Assembly (NCBI RefSeq): GCF_018256155.1
Contig: NZ_JAERLY010000006.1
Location: 62,001 to 126,000 of the forward strand
Reading direction: 5' to 3'
Origin: Gluconobacter sp. Dm-62
Lineage (GTDB): Bacteria; Pseudomonadota; Alphaproteobacteria; Acetobacterales; Acetobacteraceae
Length of the DNA stretch: 64,000 nucleotides
The notes beneath the pieces were generated by a model. The model was not told the origin of the DNA. It made no database searches and saw only the letters and a program-made list of their open reading frames with translations. This document shows positions 1 through 10,320 of this stretch, one piece after another (position 1 is the first letter of the stretch; each line of letters starts with the position of its first letter). Made by a program: the position numbers and the translations under genes.

Positions 1-3000
1 GTCGGATCAAGCTTGTGGTTCACACCCGAACCGTTGAACGCCACACGCCCGTTGGTGAAGTTGAGATTGATCCCACCCAGATTGAAATTGCCGCGCTTGA
101 GATCGAACCCACCATTAACCGACGGCTCCGCACTCGTGCCGCGCACACGCAGACGGCCCTGCATTTCCGCAAACACGCCGTGCCCGCGCACGAAGAACTC
201 GCCTGGCGAAATCACATCTATGCCCAGACCGATAATCAGGCTCGAACCCGAACTGCCAGCCGGTTTCTGTCCCGGACGGATCACATCGAGCTGTGGCACG
301 GATGCAGGCATCGAGTCCGGAATATTAATCGTGGCGTTGGGAATGGTGACCTTGCCGTCCACATCCAGTCGGGTCGTGGCCTGACCATGAATATGCAGGT
401 CGGTATTGATCGTCGCGGTCAGCAGATCGCTCGAAACAGGCCGCGCTTTTTCAGACGTGATGTGCAGATCGACCGGAAGATCCGGTCGGAACGCTCCAAC
501 AGTTCCGTCCAGCGCAATCGTTCCTGGACCTGCATGGGCGACAATGTGGTTGACGGCGATGCTGTCTCCGGATGCGACTAGGGCGCCGTTGATGTGATTG
601 AGATGCACACCCTGCGCGTAGTGATCAAAGGAGGCGTTCTCCAGTGTGACCTGTCCTGTCGCCCGTGGTTGGGCAGCAGTACCGGCGACATTGAGGTTAA
701 TGCCGACTTTGCCGGCCACTCCCATGCCACTGGCACCAAGAACGGCATTTCCAACGGACAGATCGACATGACCTGTGGTTGCAAGCGCCATCGCGCCTGT
801 GCTGGAGAGGGGCGCGGTACCCCGTACGGCCAGCGCCACGGACGGTCCGGCACCCAGGGTCGCATCCACCTTCGCGGAAGTGCCGGCCAGTCCCACATTG
901 GCCAGAATCTGTGCCGCCGGAAGAGACGCTGCAGGTCCGGTCCGCATCCGCAGATCACGCCCCGTCAGTGAGACCGTTCCCGTTGGAGCGGCCAGCGTCC
1001 CGCCAAGCCTAGCGTTGAGCGAAATCGCACCGGTTGCCGAAAGATCGGGCGCAAAGGGTTTGGCGATCGCAGGCGTGATATGATCCAGACGCGCCGTGAG
1101 CGCGAGCGCCGGTTTCAGCGTACCCGCAACATCGATCGTCGCAGGCGCAACGCCCTGCGGCGCAATCGTCGCCAGCAGATGGTCCACACCCATCGTCTTG
1201 CCGAACGACACGACGGCCGGACGGCTCAGACGCAGGCTCTCGCCCTTGGCCAGAGCCGTCAACTGCCCGAGGCGCACCGTCTTTTCAGGCACGTTCAGCA
1301 TAAGCGCTGTGTCGATGTTCGCGGGCGCATCCATCACGTTCTGGAAGGCCGCATTCAGTGCAATGGCCATAGCGGTCTGCGGGCCCTTGATCGTGGCGTG
1401 CGCCTTCCCCGTCATGGCCTGATAACGCATCCCGGCCAGATCCAGCACCAGAGCGGGTTCGGGGGCGTCGATCGGGTTCGTGATGGTCCCGCTGACCTTC
1501 AGCGACTGGACGGCGGCCTGCGCCATCGACAACATCCCGTCGAGCCCGACCTTCACGACAGGCGGCGCATTTTCAGCTTCCGTAGTGTGCAGGCCCAGCG
1601 TCAGGTGGCCTGAAATCGCCTGCCCGATCAGACGCCTGAAATCGCCCAGATTGCGGATCGAGACATCCAGATCCCCCAGCGGCACCTTGGCCCCCTTGGG
1701 CAGCCGGAGCTTGCCTTTCCCGCTCAGACTGTTCCAGTCCAGCGTATTCAGATCCAGATGATATGCCCCTGCGTCATCCTGCTGAAAGGCCGTATCGAGC
1801 ACCAGCGGCGCATGATCCAGCGTTCCCTTGGCCGTCAGCGTTCCGTCCGGGTGAGACGGCAAATGCTGGACGTCGGCATGAAGCGCCACAGGGCCTTTCG
1901 CCACGTCTTTTGTGCCGAAATCCCCGCTCAGATCAGCCTTCACTGTCAGATCGTCAGTCGGACCGTCGGCCGTAGCTGTCAGCGTCGTATTGCCGAGGAT
2001 GGCGGGGCTGGCCTTTGCAAGATCGGGTAACTGGACTGAAGCCTTCGTCTGCATCCGGTTGCCATGCGCCATGTCGATCACGGACGACACCAGCATGTGC
2101 AGCGCCGCGCCATCCAGCGCAAAGCTTTTCAGCGTCAGGACATTGGCCGGAGATTTCGCCAGATCGAGCGAGAATGTGCCGCTCTTGCCGATCAGGTTCA
2201 GGGCCTGCGCCTGACCACCCGTAACAGCGAGCGTCCCCGTGCTTTTCAGCGTCAGATCATCCTGCTTCGTGACCGGCATGGCGAAATCGGCATGTAGCCC
2301 GGCACTGCCTTTAAGCTCCGTGCTGCCCATCGCCGCAAGCGGATGCAGATCCGGCAGATCAAGATCCAGATGCCCTTTGGGAGCAGGCTTCAGATCCGCT
2401 GTTGCGGTCGCATGAAGTAGCGGATGGTCCAGCTTCACCACGAGCGGCGCAGACGCGGCCAGCGGATGTGCCAGAACATCCAGCGTCAACGGCGCGGATG
2501 CCAGAATCGTGGGCTGGGAGCCCGGTATTCTCAACCCGTCCAGAGAGGCCGTCAGGTGACCTGTCGCATCTTCCGGACGGCTACCTTCGACCCCTTCAAA
2601 CTGCGCATGCAGATGCCCGATCCCCGCGCCCGCAGCCGTCAGCGCGTCGATATCAAGAACGCCCTGCCCGTTCGGCGCCATCAGCGGACCATGCAGATCG
2701 GTATCCAGCGCAATGCTGTTCCAGGCAATCCCGGGTCGCAGCGTCATGGCCGGCGCATCGGCTTTCACATGCAGATCCCCGATACGGGTCAGCAGGTTGA
2801 TCGTCCCGCTGGCGGATGCCTTGACCGGCCCTGCACCCAGTCCGAAATCCAGCACGGATGCCGTGCGCGGACCATTGAGATTCAGATGCAGATCCACCGG
2901 ATCGAGTTGCGGCAACTGACCAATCGTCGTGGCAAACCCGTTTGGCCCTTCCTGAAACCGGACCCCGACCGCAAGACGGTTCTTCGGCGTCTGGACATTC

Positions 3001-3623
3001 AGGGTGAGATTGCCCGGCTGATCCAGCCGCTTCAGCGCCAGCGCCACATCCATGACTGGCAGCGTCCGCACTGTCACGCCGTCCAGAAACGGCGCGATGC
3101 TGTGAATATGGGCGTGCCCGTCCAGCGAAAAGACGGTCGGCGTGACGGTATAATCCGGTCCGATCTCCAGCCGCCCGACATGCAGCGAAACCAGATCGAC
3201 ACGCACATGCAGTTTCGAAGGCGCGCTGCTGGTCGTCGTCTGCTTGACAGGCGTCGTTTCGGGCCCGGGCACCATCTTGCGCATCACGGCAATACGCGAC
3301 GCACTAAGATTCGTGATCTTCGCATCCAGATGCAGCAGCGACAGGGGAGACCAGCGCAGATCGGCATTATCGAGCTCGATCCAGGGGCCTTTGGCATCCT
3401 TGATCAGCAGTTTCGCGACTGCCAGATGATGCGGCAGAAAGCCCGACAACCCCGAAATCTCGACCATACCGCCCGTCAGCGGGCCGATCTTGCGCTCGAT
3501 CAGGCGCTGGCCGGGGGAGATGTTGATCCCGACCAACACACCCGTCACCGCCACGGCCACAAGCCCCACCGGCACGATGACAAGACCGGCCGCGACACGA
3601 AGAAGAATTCTGCGAACACGCAT
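1..3623 (-). CDS. tamB: TamB, inner-membrane-anchored translocation/assembly protein (3' end outside window)
   Basis: TamB spans the periplasm and works with TamA in outer-membrane protein assembly and probably lipid transport. The start ATG (3623-3621) overlaps the tamA stop in a TGATG junction, so the two are translationally coupled. Translation of the minus strand gives a basic N-terminus (MRVRRILLRV) followed by one hydrophobic segment at about residues 8-30. A long beta-rich repetitive protein follows, of the AsmA/TamB type (for example VEISGLSGFLP near residue 55). The frame stays open for 1207 codons to the window edge, where it reads GGINLNFTNGRVAFNGSG, typical of the region leading into the conserved C-terminal TamB domain. 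The C-terminus itself is not in the window. Identification rests on the tamA partner and overall character. Confidence 0.9.
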   Translation of the reverse strand, partial: MRVRRILLRVAAGLVIVPVGLVAVAVTGVLVGINISPGQRLIERKIGPLTGGMVEISGLSGFLPHHLAVAKLLIKDAKGPWIELDNADLRWSPLSLLHLDAKITNLSASRIAVMRKMVPGPETTPVKQTTTSSAPSKLHVRVDLVSLHVGRLEIGPDYTVTPTVFSLDGHAHIHSIAPFLDGVTVRTLPVMDVALALKRLDQPGNLTLNVQTPKNRLAVGVRFQEGPNGFATTIGQLPQLDPVDLHLNLNGPRTASVLDFGLGAGPVKASASGTINLLTRIGDLHVKADAPAMTLRPGIAWNSIALDTDLHGPLMAPNGQGVLDIDALTAAGAGIGHLHAQFEGVEGSRPEDATGHLTASLDGLRIPGSQPTILASAPLTLDVLAHPLAASAPLVVKLDHPLLHATATADLKPAPKGHLDLDLPDLHPLAAMGSTELKGSAGLHADFAMPVTKQDDLTLKSTGTLAVTGGQAQALNLIGKSGTFSLDLAKSPANVLTLKSFALDGAALHMLVSSVIDMAHGNRMQTKASVQLPDLAKASPAILGNTTLTATADGPTDDLTVKADLSGDFGTKDVAKGPVALHADVQHLPSHPDGTLTAKGTLDHAPLVLDTAFQQDDAGAYHLDLNTLDWNSLSGKGKLRLPKGAKVPLGDLDVSIRNLGDFRRLIGQAISGHLTLGLHTTEAENAPPVVKVGLDGMLSMAQAAVQSLKVSGTITNPIDAPEPALVLDLAGMRYQAMTGKAHATIKGPQTAMAIALNAAFQNVMDAPANIDTALMLNVPEKTVRLGQLTALAKGESLRLSRPAVVSFGKTMGVDHLLATIAPQGVAPATIDVAGTLKPALALTARLDHITPAIAKPFAPDLSATGAISLNARLGGTLAAPTGTVSLTGRDLRMRTGPAASLPAAQILANVGLAGTSAKVDATLGAGPSVALAVRGTAPLSSTGAMALATTGHVDLSVGNAVLGASGMGVAGKVGINLNVAGTAAQPRATGQVTLENASFDHYAQGVHLNHINGALVASGDSIAVNHIVAHAGPGTIALDGTVGAFRPDLPVDLHITSEKARPVSSDLLTATINTDLHIHGQATTRLDVDGKVTIPNATINIPDSMPASVPQLDVIRPGQKPAGSSGSSLIIGLGIDVISPGEFFVRGHGVFAEMQGRLRVRGTSAEPSVNGGFDLKRGNFNLGGINLNFTNGRVAFNGSGVNHKLDP

Positions 3624-5821
3624 CAGAACGTCTCCCCGAGGCCGAAATACAGTTCCCATTTATCGCCGTAAGCCGGACGGTTCATTGGCAGCGCCACGTC
3701 CACGCGGATCGGCCCGATCGGCGTGAAATACCGTACGCCACCACCGTAGCCGACCCGGAGCTTCCCCTGTCCCGGCCGCGATCCTGTCCCGACCTGCCCC
3801 GCATCCACGAACCCAGCAAAACCCAGATTCATCGGCAGACGCTGGCGGAACTCGACGCTGCCTGCATCCATGGATGTGCCACCGATGCCGTATTTCGTGT
3901 TGCCGTATTGCGGCCCGACACCCTGATAACGGAACCCGCGCACCGTCGCCGGTCCACCGGCATAGAGCCGCTGATCGGGCGGGATCTGGTAGGTGGATGC
4001 TCCCTGCACCGAGCCCACGATGCCTCTGACGGCGATGATGCTCCGTCCGGGACGGGAAATGCCGAGATGCTTCAGGTCGAAATAGGTCGAGACCTGCGCG
4101 GAGAGCAGCGTGAAGAACGACGACCCGCTCTCAAGTGACTCCGATGGCGTCACCGAAAGCGATGCCCGCAGACCATGTGTTGCAGGATCAATCGGATTGG
4201 AGAGCTGGGTACTGTCGAACGTGGCATTCAGGGGGGCCGAGACGATGAAATAGCTCCGCGTGTCCCCGAACTGCTGGATCTGCTCCTGCTCGCCCATCAC
4301 GCCGCCCGAGATGTTCCAGTACTTTCCGACATGCCGGTTCAGCCCGGCCCGGCCGATGATGGCGGTCTGGTGGTAGGAATAGAGAAGCTGGCGGATGCCT
4401 TCGAGGCGCACGCTCAGATTTTGTCCTTTCGACAGAAAATCCGGCTTCATGAAATCGGCATAGACGTCATAGCCAAGTCCCTGCTGGGCCGAACCACCGA
4501 GGCCCGTAATCAGGGCCGTCAGTCGTAACTGTTCGGCATTGCCCAGAAGATTGTGATGCGTCCAGCTCACACCCACACGCCCGCCAAGATCGGTCGAATA
4601 TCCAACTTCCGCCGACAGCGTACGCCGTTTGGCTTCCTTGAAACTGAACTCGATCGGCATGGCCTGAAGGATGCCGGGCATGAGGGTCTTGCCAGGTGGA
4701 AGGGTGATGATCGGGGGGGCATTGCGGACCTGTACGGACGCGAACACACCCGTGCTCGCCAGATCCTGACGCGCGGCCTCTATCCGAGATGGACGGTACA
4801 GTTCGCCTTCTTTGAGCTCCAGCCGGTTCATCAGGTAGCTCTGGTTGGTCTGTTTCAGCCCAGTCATAGCCACTGGCCCGATCACGACCCTGGGGCCGCG
4901 GGTCACCCGAAACACGATATCCAGCGTATGCGTCTGGGGCTTCAGATAAGCCAGAGGAGTGGAAACGCTGGCTGTGGCGTAGCCTTCTTCCTGAAGCTGG
5001 CTGAGCAGACCGTTCTGTGCGGCCAAAACATCTGCCGCCACGGCAGGCTGCCCCGACGAAAGGCCAAATGCCTTGCGCTCCGCCGGCAGCAGACTGACGG
5101 GCTGGGCCTGCGCGATGGCCTGTTCGGATGTGGCTGCAACTGTCGCGGCGGGAGGAGCAGCAGGCGCAGTTTTTTCGCCCGTGGCGGTCTTAACCGACGT
5201 CTTCGCAACAGGCGCCTTGGCACTGGACTGCTTCATGGCGGGAGCGGTTGCCGCAGGCGTAGCTGGGGACGGCGCGGGAATGGACGTCGCAGGCGCTTCC
5301 TGTGGCGGCGTAGTCAGTGCAACGGTGCCCAGACTGAACCTGGGCCCAAGCGTGGCCGAAATCGTGATGGTGACTTTCTGGCCCTTGCCCAATGCCTTGA
5401 GGATATCCGGAAGGGACGGGTCTTTGCCATCCACCGTCTGTGCACCTGCCTTGACGCTGATCTTTACCGAACCCGCGTAATACCCTTGGGATTCAAGCGC
5501 ACTGTTGACCCGGTCGTAATCGCTGCGGATCCGTCCGGCGAGCGCATACGCACCGACGGTATGAGACGTCTGAAGCGATTTCAGCTGTGAGGATGCGCTG
5601 ATGGCCGCGTCCAGATCGGCCTGTTTTGTCGGCGTCAGTGTAACGGCATAGGGGATCGCGGGATCCGATGTGCCATCCGTTACGGGCTTTGCATTTGCAG
5701 CCGCCTTCGACGCTTTTGCTTCCACAGGAAGTGGGGCGCAAAAAAACGTCACGATGCCCAGCATGCAGGACATCGAAACGACTGACACAGAAAAAGAAAC
5801 TGGGCTGCGGCCTGACTTCAC
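3623..5821 (-). CDS. tamA: TamA, BamA/Omp85-family outer-membrane assembly protein
   Basis: Outer-membrane Omp85 protein that pairs with TamB. The order is signal peptide, N-terminal POTRA-like region, an Ala/Pro/Thr/Lys-rich linker (bases about 5105-5311), further POTRA-like region (RVTRGPRVVIGPVAMTGL), then a C-terminal 16-strand-type barrel. The barrel carries YAGGPATVRGFRYQGVGP, the conserved barrel loop, and ends in aromatic F (LYFGLGETF). I chose the GTG at 5821 because AGGA sits 6-7 nt upstream and it begins a good signal sequence (MKSGRSPVSF, cleavage near PVEA). A GTG at 5878 would add 19 residues. From 5821 the protein is 732 aa, longer than E. coli TamA (577), partly because of the linker. 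It overlaps tamB by one base. Confidence 0.9.
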   Translation of the reverse strand: MKSGRSPVSFSVSVVSMSCMLGIVTFFCAPLPVEAKASKAAANAKPVTDGTSDPAIPYAVTLTPTKQADLDAAISASSQLKSLQTSHTVGAYALAGRIRSDYDRVNSALESQGYYAGSVKISVKAGAQTVDGKDPSLPDILKALGKGQKVTITISATLGPRFSLGTVALTTPPQEAPATSIPAPSPATPAATAPAMKQSSAKAPVAKTSVKTATGEKTAPAAPPAATVAATSEQAIAQAQPVSLLPAERKAFGLSSGQPAVAADVLAAQNGLLSQLQEEGYATASVSTPLAYLKPQTHTLDIVFRVTRGPRVVIGPVAMTGLKQTNQSYLMNRLELKEGELYRPSRIEAARQDLASTGVFASVQVRNAPPIITLPPGKTLMPGILQAMPIEFSFKEAKRRTLSAEVGYSTDLGGRVGVSWTHHNLLGNAEQLRLTALITGLGGSAQQGLGYDVYADFMKPDFLSKGQNLSVRLEGIRQLLYSYHQTAIIGRAGLNRHVGKYWNISGGVMGEQEQIQQFGDTRSYFIVSAPLNATFDSTQLSNPIDPATHGLRASLSVTPSESLESGSSFFTLLSAQVSTYFDLKHLGISRPGRSIIAVRGIVGSVQGASTYQIPPDQRLYAGGPATVRGFRYQGVGPQYGNTKYGIGGTSMDAGSVEFRQRLPMNLGFAGFVDAGQVGTGSRPGQGKLRVGYGGGVRYFTPIGPIRVDVALPMNRPAYGDKWELYFGLGETF

Positions 5822-6043
5822 CGTGCGTCCTGAAAATCCGTCTTGAGAGCCTTTCCGGCCTTGTGAAAAGCCGGACACGAGATCGCAGACCGAACGACAG
5901 GACTGCTATCGTCCGAGGAACCTTGCACGGCGCTCTGTGTCAAGTCCTCCCGGACAGGAGCGGTCCGGAAAAGCGCACCACAGTGGCCAGCAGACACAAA
6001 CAAGATTGTGTCGTCCTCCTGAAAACCGTATCACTCAGCACCC

Positions 6044-7000
6044 ATGTCCCATCGTGATGCCAAGACCCCGAACGGCCGGCGCGGTCACAACCGACCCATC
6101 CTGGATGGAAATGCCGACTTTCCGGCCTTTCAGCCGACAACATCGACCAACCTGTACAGCCGCCTGCGCTGTGCCGGGCGTCTGTCGCTTGTTCTGATCT
6201 GGGCGTTCTGGGCGTGCAGCATGCAGGCCATTCTGGTGCGTCTGCCCGGCCGTCTGAAAATCATGATGCCACGCATTTTCTGGAAAGGCGTGTGCCGGAT
6301 TCTGGGAATCAGGACCCGCGTCATCGGACAGAGCGCTGGTGGCGTGCGTACGGCCAAGGACGTCCGAGAGGGCAAGCGTCCTGTTGTTTTCGTCGCCAAT
6401 CACTGCTCCTGGCTGGACATCGCCATCATCGGCAGCGAACTGCCCGTCGTATTCGTCGCCAAGGGTGAAGTTGGCAAATGGCCCCTCATCGGCACGGCAT
6501 CCCGACTGGGTCGCACCATTTTCGTCAGCCGCAACCGTCAGGAAACAGGCCGCGAGCTTCAGGATATGGCCGCAAGACTGTGGGATGGGGACGACATCGT
6601 CCTGTTTCCCGAAGGTACGTCCTCGGACGGCTCCCGTGTCCTGCCGTTTCTCTCCTCGTTCTTTGCCGTCGCCAAGCCCGGACGACTGGAACAGGTCGGC
6701 CTGCCCAAGGCCCCGCCTGTCCTGATCCAGCCCGTCTCCGTCGTTTATGACAGCCTCGAAGGCCTTCCAGTCGGGCGCAGTCGCCGGAACGTCTTCTCAT
6801 GGTACGGCGACATGGATCTCGCACCCCACTTGTGGTCCTTTGGTCAGTGGCGTTCCATGGGGGCGTCTCTCATGCTCCACGAACCGATCATCCCGGATGA
6901 TTTCCGCTCCCGGAAAGATCTGTCCCGCGCGACGTTCGAGGCCGTTAATAGTGGTGCTGCCGACCTGCGCCGGGGCCAGCCGAAAGTGGCAGAGTCCTGA
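6044..7000 (+). CDS. plsC: PlsC-type 1-acyl-sn-glycerol-3-phosphate acyltransferase
   Basis: Predicted to acylate lysophosphatidic acid to phosphatidic acid at the inner membrane. The 318 aa protein has a hydrophobic segment at about residues 47-65. The acyltransferase motif NHCSWLD has catalytic His120 and Asp125 (HX4D), and the FPEGTSS motif (about 188-194) binds glycerophosphate. It stands first in plsC-miaB-phoH-ybeY-corC, an order widespread in alphaproteobacteria, where fur often precedes it; no fur is present here. No clear Shine-Dalgarno precedes the ATG. A role as a lyso-ornithine-lipid acyltransferase (OlsA type) is possible, since the two families share motifs. Confidence 0.82.
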   Translation: MSHRDAKTPNGRRGHNRPILDGNADFPAFQPTTSTNLYSRLRCAGRLSLVLIWAFWACSMQAILVRLPGRLKIMMPRIFWKGVCRILGIRTRVIGQSAGGVRTAKDVREGKRPVVFVANHCSWLDIAIIGSELPVVFVAKGEVGKWPLIGTASRLGRTIFVSRNRQETGRELQDMAARLWDGDDIVLFPEGTSSDGSRVLPFLSSFFAVAKPGRLEQVGLPKAPPVLIQPVSVVYDSLEGLPVGRSRRNVFSWYGDMDLAPHLWSFGQWRSMGASLMLHEPIIPDDFRSRKDLSRATFEAVNSGAADLRRGQPKVAES

Positions 7001-7272
7001 AATCCGTGCACAGGCCGGTTCAGCAATCAGGTTTATCTTGACTTGAAGCCCACCCGCACGCCACTTTCAGACGACGACACGGTGGTAATGTCACCCTCGT
7101 GTCCGGAGGTGGTATTCCCTATTCAGGCCCGTCTGATCATCCGTCGGCCCCTTGCATTCGGCCTGCCGTTCTTCGGAACAGGCTTGACCCCGAAGATGCC
7201 TGCCCTGATGTGTCTGCCTGATTCTGCCATTCCCGGACCGAGACCTTGACCCTCACGCCAGCCTCCCCAGTC

Positions 7273-8673
7273 ATGCCCGCTTCTTCCGATGCCACGCCCG
7301 CCGTGCAGGCTCCTCGGGGCCTTCACGTCATTACGTGGGGCTGCCAGATGAACGTGTATGACAGCGCGCGCATGGCCGATGTCCTGCGCCCACTGGGCTA
7401 CGGACCGGTCGAGCGGCCTGAAGACGCGGACATGGTCATTCTCAACACCTGCCATATCCGCGAACGGGCGACCGAAAAGGTCTTTTCCGAACTCGGGCGC
7501 CTGCGCAAGATCCGCGACGAGCGCATTAGTAACGGACAGGACCGCACCATCATCGCGGTCGCCGGCTGCGTGGCTCAGGCGGAAGGTGAGGTCATTCTTT
7601 CCCGCGCGCCTTATGTGGATCTGGTTCTCGGCCCGCAGACCTATCACAAGCTGCCCGAAATGGTGGCCCGCGCCGCCCGTGCCGGTGGCGCCGTGATCGA
7701 GACCGACTTTCCGGTCGAGCAGAAATTCGATTTTCTGCCCACGGATGCGGCTCCGCAGACACAGGGCAATCTCACTGCGTTCCTGACCATTCAGGAAGGC
7801 TGCGACAAGTTCTGCTCGTTCTGCGTCGTGCCCTATACCCGTGGCGCGGAAACGAGCCGTCCGGTTGCCTCGGTCATGGCCGAAGCGCGCCGGATGGCTG
7901 AAAGCGGCGTACGCGAGATCACCCTGCTCGGGCAGAACGTGAACGCCTATCATGGCGATGACGGCACCGGCGAAAGTGCGACACTGGCGGGGCTGGTCGA
8001 ACAGCTTGCGCAGATCCCCGGTCTGGGCCGCATCCGCTACATGACGTCCCACCCGCGCGACGTGGACCAGAGCCTGATCGACGCGCACCGGGACAACCCG
8101 GCCCTCATGCCGTTCCTGCATCTCCCCGTACAGAGCGGCTCGGACCGGATCCTCAAAGCCATGAACCGTGGGCATACGGCGGACGAATACCGCGAGAGCG
8201 TCCGCAAGCTGCGTGAGGCCCGTCCGGATCTGGCCCTGTCTTCCGATTTCATCGTCGGCCATCCCGGCGAGACGGAAGAGGATTTCGAAGCGACCATGCA
8301 GCTCGTGCGCGATATCGGTTTCGCCATGGCCTACAGCTTCAAATATTCCCCCCGTCCCGGCACACCCGCCGCAGGTCAGCCGATGCAGGTACCCGAGGAC
8401 GTGAAGGATCGCCGTCTGGCCGAGTTGCAGGCGCTTCTGCGCGAACAGCAGGACGCCTTCAATGCAGATATGGTCGGAACGGTGCAGGAAATCCTGGTGA
8501 CGAACCGGGGCCGCAAGCCCGGGCAGATCGCCGGGCGTTCCCCCTATCTGCAACCCGTTCATTTCGACGGGCCGGATCATCTGATCGGGTCCACCGTCAA
8601 GGTCGCCATCACCACGCGCCGCACCAACTCCCTGGGCGGCACCCTGATCCGGGAGACAGCCTCCGCTTGCTGA
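7273..8673 (+). CDS. miaB: tRNA-2-methylthio-N6-dimethylallyladenosine synthase MiaB
   Basis: Radical-SAM methylthiotransferase that converts i6A37 to ms2i6A37 in tRNAs. Numbering from a TTG nine codons upstream (7246), the N-terminal UPF0004 domain has its three cluster cysteines at C33 (WGCQMN), C69 (NTC) and C108 (AGC). The radical-SAM CxxxCxxC is C186, C190 and C193 ([10 protein letters not shown]). A C-terminal TRAM-like domain follows. The ATG at 7273 is preferred by codon choice; neither candidate has a strong Shine-Dalgarno. Length (466-475 aa) is normal. It overlaps phoH by 7 bases, suggesting coupled translation in the cluster. Confidence 0.95.
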   Translation: MPASSDATPAVQAPRGLHVITWGCQMNVYDSARMADVLRPLGYGPVERPEDADMVILNTCHIRERATEKVFSELGRLRKIRDERISNGQDRTIIAVAGCVAQAEGEVILSRAPYVDLVLGPQTYHKLPEMVARAARAGGAVIETDFPVEQKFDFLPTDAAPQTQGNLTAFLTIQEGCDKFCSFCVVPYTRGAETSRPVASVMAEARRMAESGVREITLLGQNVNAYHGDDGTGESATLAGLVEQLAQIPGLGRIRYMTSHPRDVDQSLIDAHRDNPALMPFLHLPVQSGSDRILKAMNRGHTADEYRESVRKLREARPDLALSSDFIVGHPGETEEDFEATMQLVRDIGFAMAYSFKYSPRPGTPAAGQPMQVPEDVKDRRLAELQALLREQQDAFNADMVGTVQEILVTNRGRKPGQIAGRSPYLQPVHFDGPDHLIGSTVKVAITTRRTNSLGGTLIRETASAC

Positions 8674-9845
8674 CAACGCACCCGACCCGTCCCGTCGCCA
8701 CCAGCAGTGGCTCCGAAGGCACCCGCACCGTTGCCCTTCGCTTCAACGACAACATCCTGCTCCAGCGCCTGCTGGGGGACCATGACCGGCATCTCGTCCG
8801 GCTTGAGGAAGGATTCGACGTCAAGCTGTCCTGCCGTGGCAACAAGATTGCCATTTCCGGCGAGACGGAATCGGTCGGCCGCGCACAGGCAGCCATCATC
8901 GCGCTGTACAACCAGCTCGAACAGGGTGGCACGATCGATGCCTCGCAGGTCGATGGCGTCATCCGCCTGACGGCCCTGCCGAGCCGCCCGGAACGCCCGG
9001 TTGACACAAGGCAGGCCCGTCCGGCTCCCGAGGAGCGCCCGCGCGGCAACGGGCAGCGCCGTCCGGAAAAGGGCAATGGCAAGCCGCAGAACATGCCTGC
9101 CACCCCGTTCGGGGATCTGCCAGCCATCCGGACCAAGCGCGGCGTCATTGCACCCCGTTCGCATGGTCAGGCCGCCTATATGGAAATGCTGGCCAATACC
9201 GACATGGTGTTCGGCATCGGGCCGGCCGGTACGGGCAAGACTTATCTCGCCGTCGCGCAGGCCGTCGGCATGCTGCTGGCCGGACAGGTGGACCGGATCG
9301 TACTGTCCCGCCCAGCCGTTGAGGCTGGCGAGCGCCTTGGCTTCCTGCCCGGCGACATGCGCGAAAAGATCGACCCCTATCTGCGCCCCCTTTACGACGC
9401 CCTGCATGACATGATGCCGGGCGATCAGGTGGTGCGCCGCATGGGAACGGGTGAGATCGAGGTGGCACCGCTCGCTTTCATGCGCGGACGCACGCTCGCT
9501 CATTCCTACGTCATTCTGGACGAAGCCCAGAATACGACCGCAGCCCAGATGAAGATGTTCCTCACCCGTATGGGCGAAGGCACACGCATGGCCATCACAG
9601 GCGATCTGAGTCAGATCGATCTGCCGAATGGTGTATCATCCGGTCTGCGCGAAGCCGTCGAGACCCTTGAAGGTATCAAGGGAATCGGCATTACGCGCTT
9701 TTCTTCCGAAGATGTGGTGCGCCATCCGCTGGTTGCCCGTATCGTCGATGCCTATGAACAGAAAGCGCCAGCCCCCCGGGACGTGTTCCGGAACAGGCTG
9801 CGCCGGGAAAACAATGGAACCTCCAAGTCGACACGCCGGCACTGA
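8667..9845 (+). CDS. phoH: PhoH-family ATPase
   Basis: Cytoplasmic P-loop ATPase of the PhoH-like (YbeZ) family, linked to RNA metabolism and ribosome maturation through its partner YbeY. The N-terminal third resembles a KH-like RNA-binding region (about residues 20-105). A basic, low-complexity stretch rich in Arg, Pro and Gly follows (about 105-150). The ATPase domain has Walker A GPAGTGKT (185-192) and Walker B ILDEAQ (283-288). The start is a TTG inside the end of miaB. The 3' end overlaps ybeY by 32 bases. At 392 aa it is somewhat longer than E. coli YbeZ (346 aa), mostly through the basic linker. Confidence 0.93.
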   Translation: MLTTHPTRPVATSSGSEGTRTVALRFNDNILLQRLLGDHDRHLVRLEEGFDVKLSCRGNKIAISGETESVGRAQAAIIALYNQLEQGGTIDASQVDGVIRLTALPSRPERPVDTRQARPAPEERPRGNGQRRPEKGNGKPQNMPATPFGDLPAIRTKRGVIAPRSHGQAAYMEMLANTDMVFGIGPAGTGKTYLAVAQAVGMLLAGQVDRIVLSRPAVEAGERLGFLPGDMREKIDPYLRPLYDALHDMMPGDQVVRRMGTGEIEVAPLAFMRGRTLAHSYVILDEAQNTTAAQMKMFLTRMGEGTRMAITGDLSQIDLPNGVSSGLREAVETLEGIKGIGITRFSSEDVVRHPLVARIVDAYEQKAPAPRDVFRNRLRRENNGTSKSTRRH

Positions 9846-10320
9846 CATCATCATCGAGGACGCGCGCTGGCGCGCCTCGGTTCCGGGAACGGAGCGTGCA
9901 ATCCGGCGCGCCCTCGTCGCGGTCGCCCGTCAGGGCGGCCCCGACTTCACGCAGTCTCCGCCTCCTTCGATCCTTCTGGCGACAGACCGGATCGTCAAGC
10001 GCCTCAATGCGCGCTTCCGGGACAAGAACAAGCCCACGAACGTGCTGACGTTCGAACCCGTTTCGCCTGTTCATGGCGGCGACATTATACTGGGTTACGA
10101 AACCGTGCACCGCGAAGCCGCGGCCGCCAGACGTTCGCTGCGGGCGCATCTGTCGCATCTTGTGGTGCATGGCGCACTGCATCTTGCCGGTTACGATCAT
10201 CATCATCCCGGTGAAGCCCGGGAAATGGAAGGAATTGAGACCCGTACCCTGCGGTCCCTCGGTTTTGGAGATCCATGGCGCCAGGGAAACTGGCAGCAGG
10301 CTGGGAGTGTCCGGATATGA
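9814..10320 (+). CDS. ybeY: Endoribonuclease YbeY
   Basis: Single-strand-specific metallo-endoribonuclease acting in 16S rRNA 3' maturation and ribosome quality control. The 168 aa protein carries the family zinc site HGALHLAGYDH, with His119, His123 and His129 (HX3HX5H), and the conserved NVLTF strand (about 76-80). The start ATG lies within the last 32 bases of phoH. The stop overlaps the corC start as ATGA. Immediate neighbours phoH and corC match the conserved arrangement. Confidence 0.95.
   Translation: MEPPSRHAGTDIIIEDARWRASVPGTERAIRRALVAVARQGGPDFTQSPPPSILLATDRIVKRLNARFRDKNKPTNVLTFEPVSPVHGGDIILGYETVHREAAAARRSLRAHLSHLVVHGALHLAGYDHHHPGEAREMEGIETRTLRSLGFGDPWRQGNWQQAGSVRI

Noticed and set aside
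2424-3671. A 415-codon plus-strand reading frame opposite tamB
   Set aside because: It is antisense to tamB, has a composition of Arg/His/Gln typical of reverse-strand shadows in high-GC DNA, and no Shine-Dalgarno or recognisable motif.
5879-6043. tamA/plsC divergent intergenic region
   Set aside because: I looked for promoter, riboswitch or small RNA signals and saw only a short CCGGC/GCCGG stem, not enough to call a feature.
7043-7249. A 68-codon frame before miaB
   Set aside because: TTG start, no Shine-Dalgarno, Pro/Arg-rich composition without recognised features; probably leader sequence.
7123-8676. A 517-codon minus-strand frame opposite miaB
   Set aside because: Entirely antisense to a clear MiaB; amino-acid content reflects the complementary codon bias.
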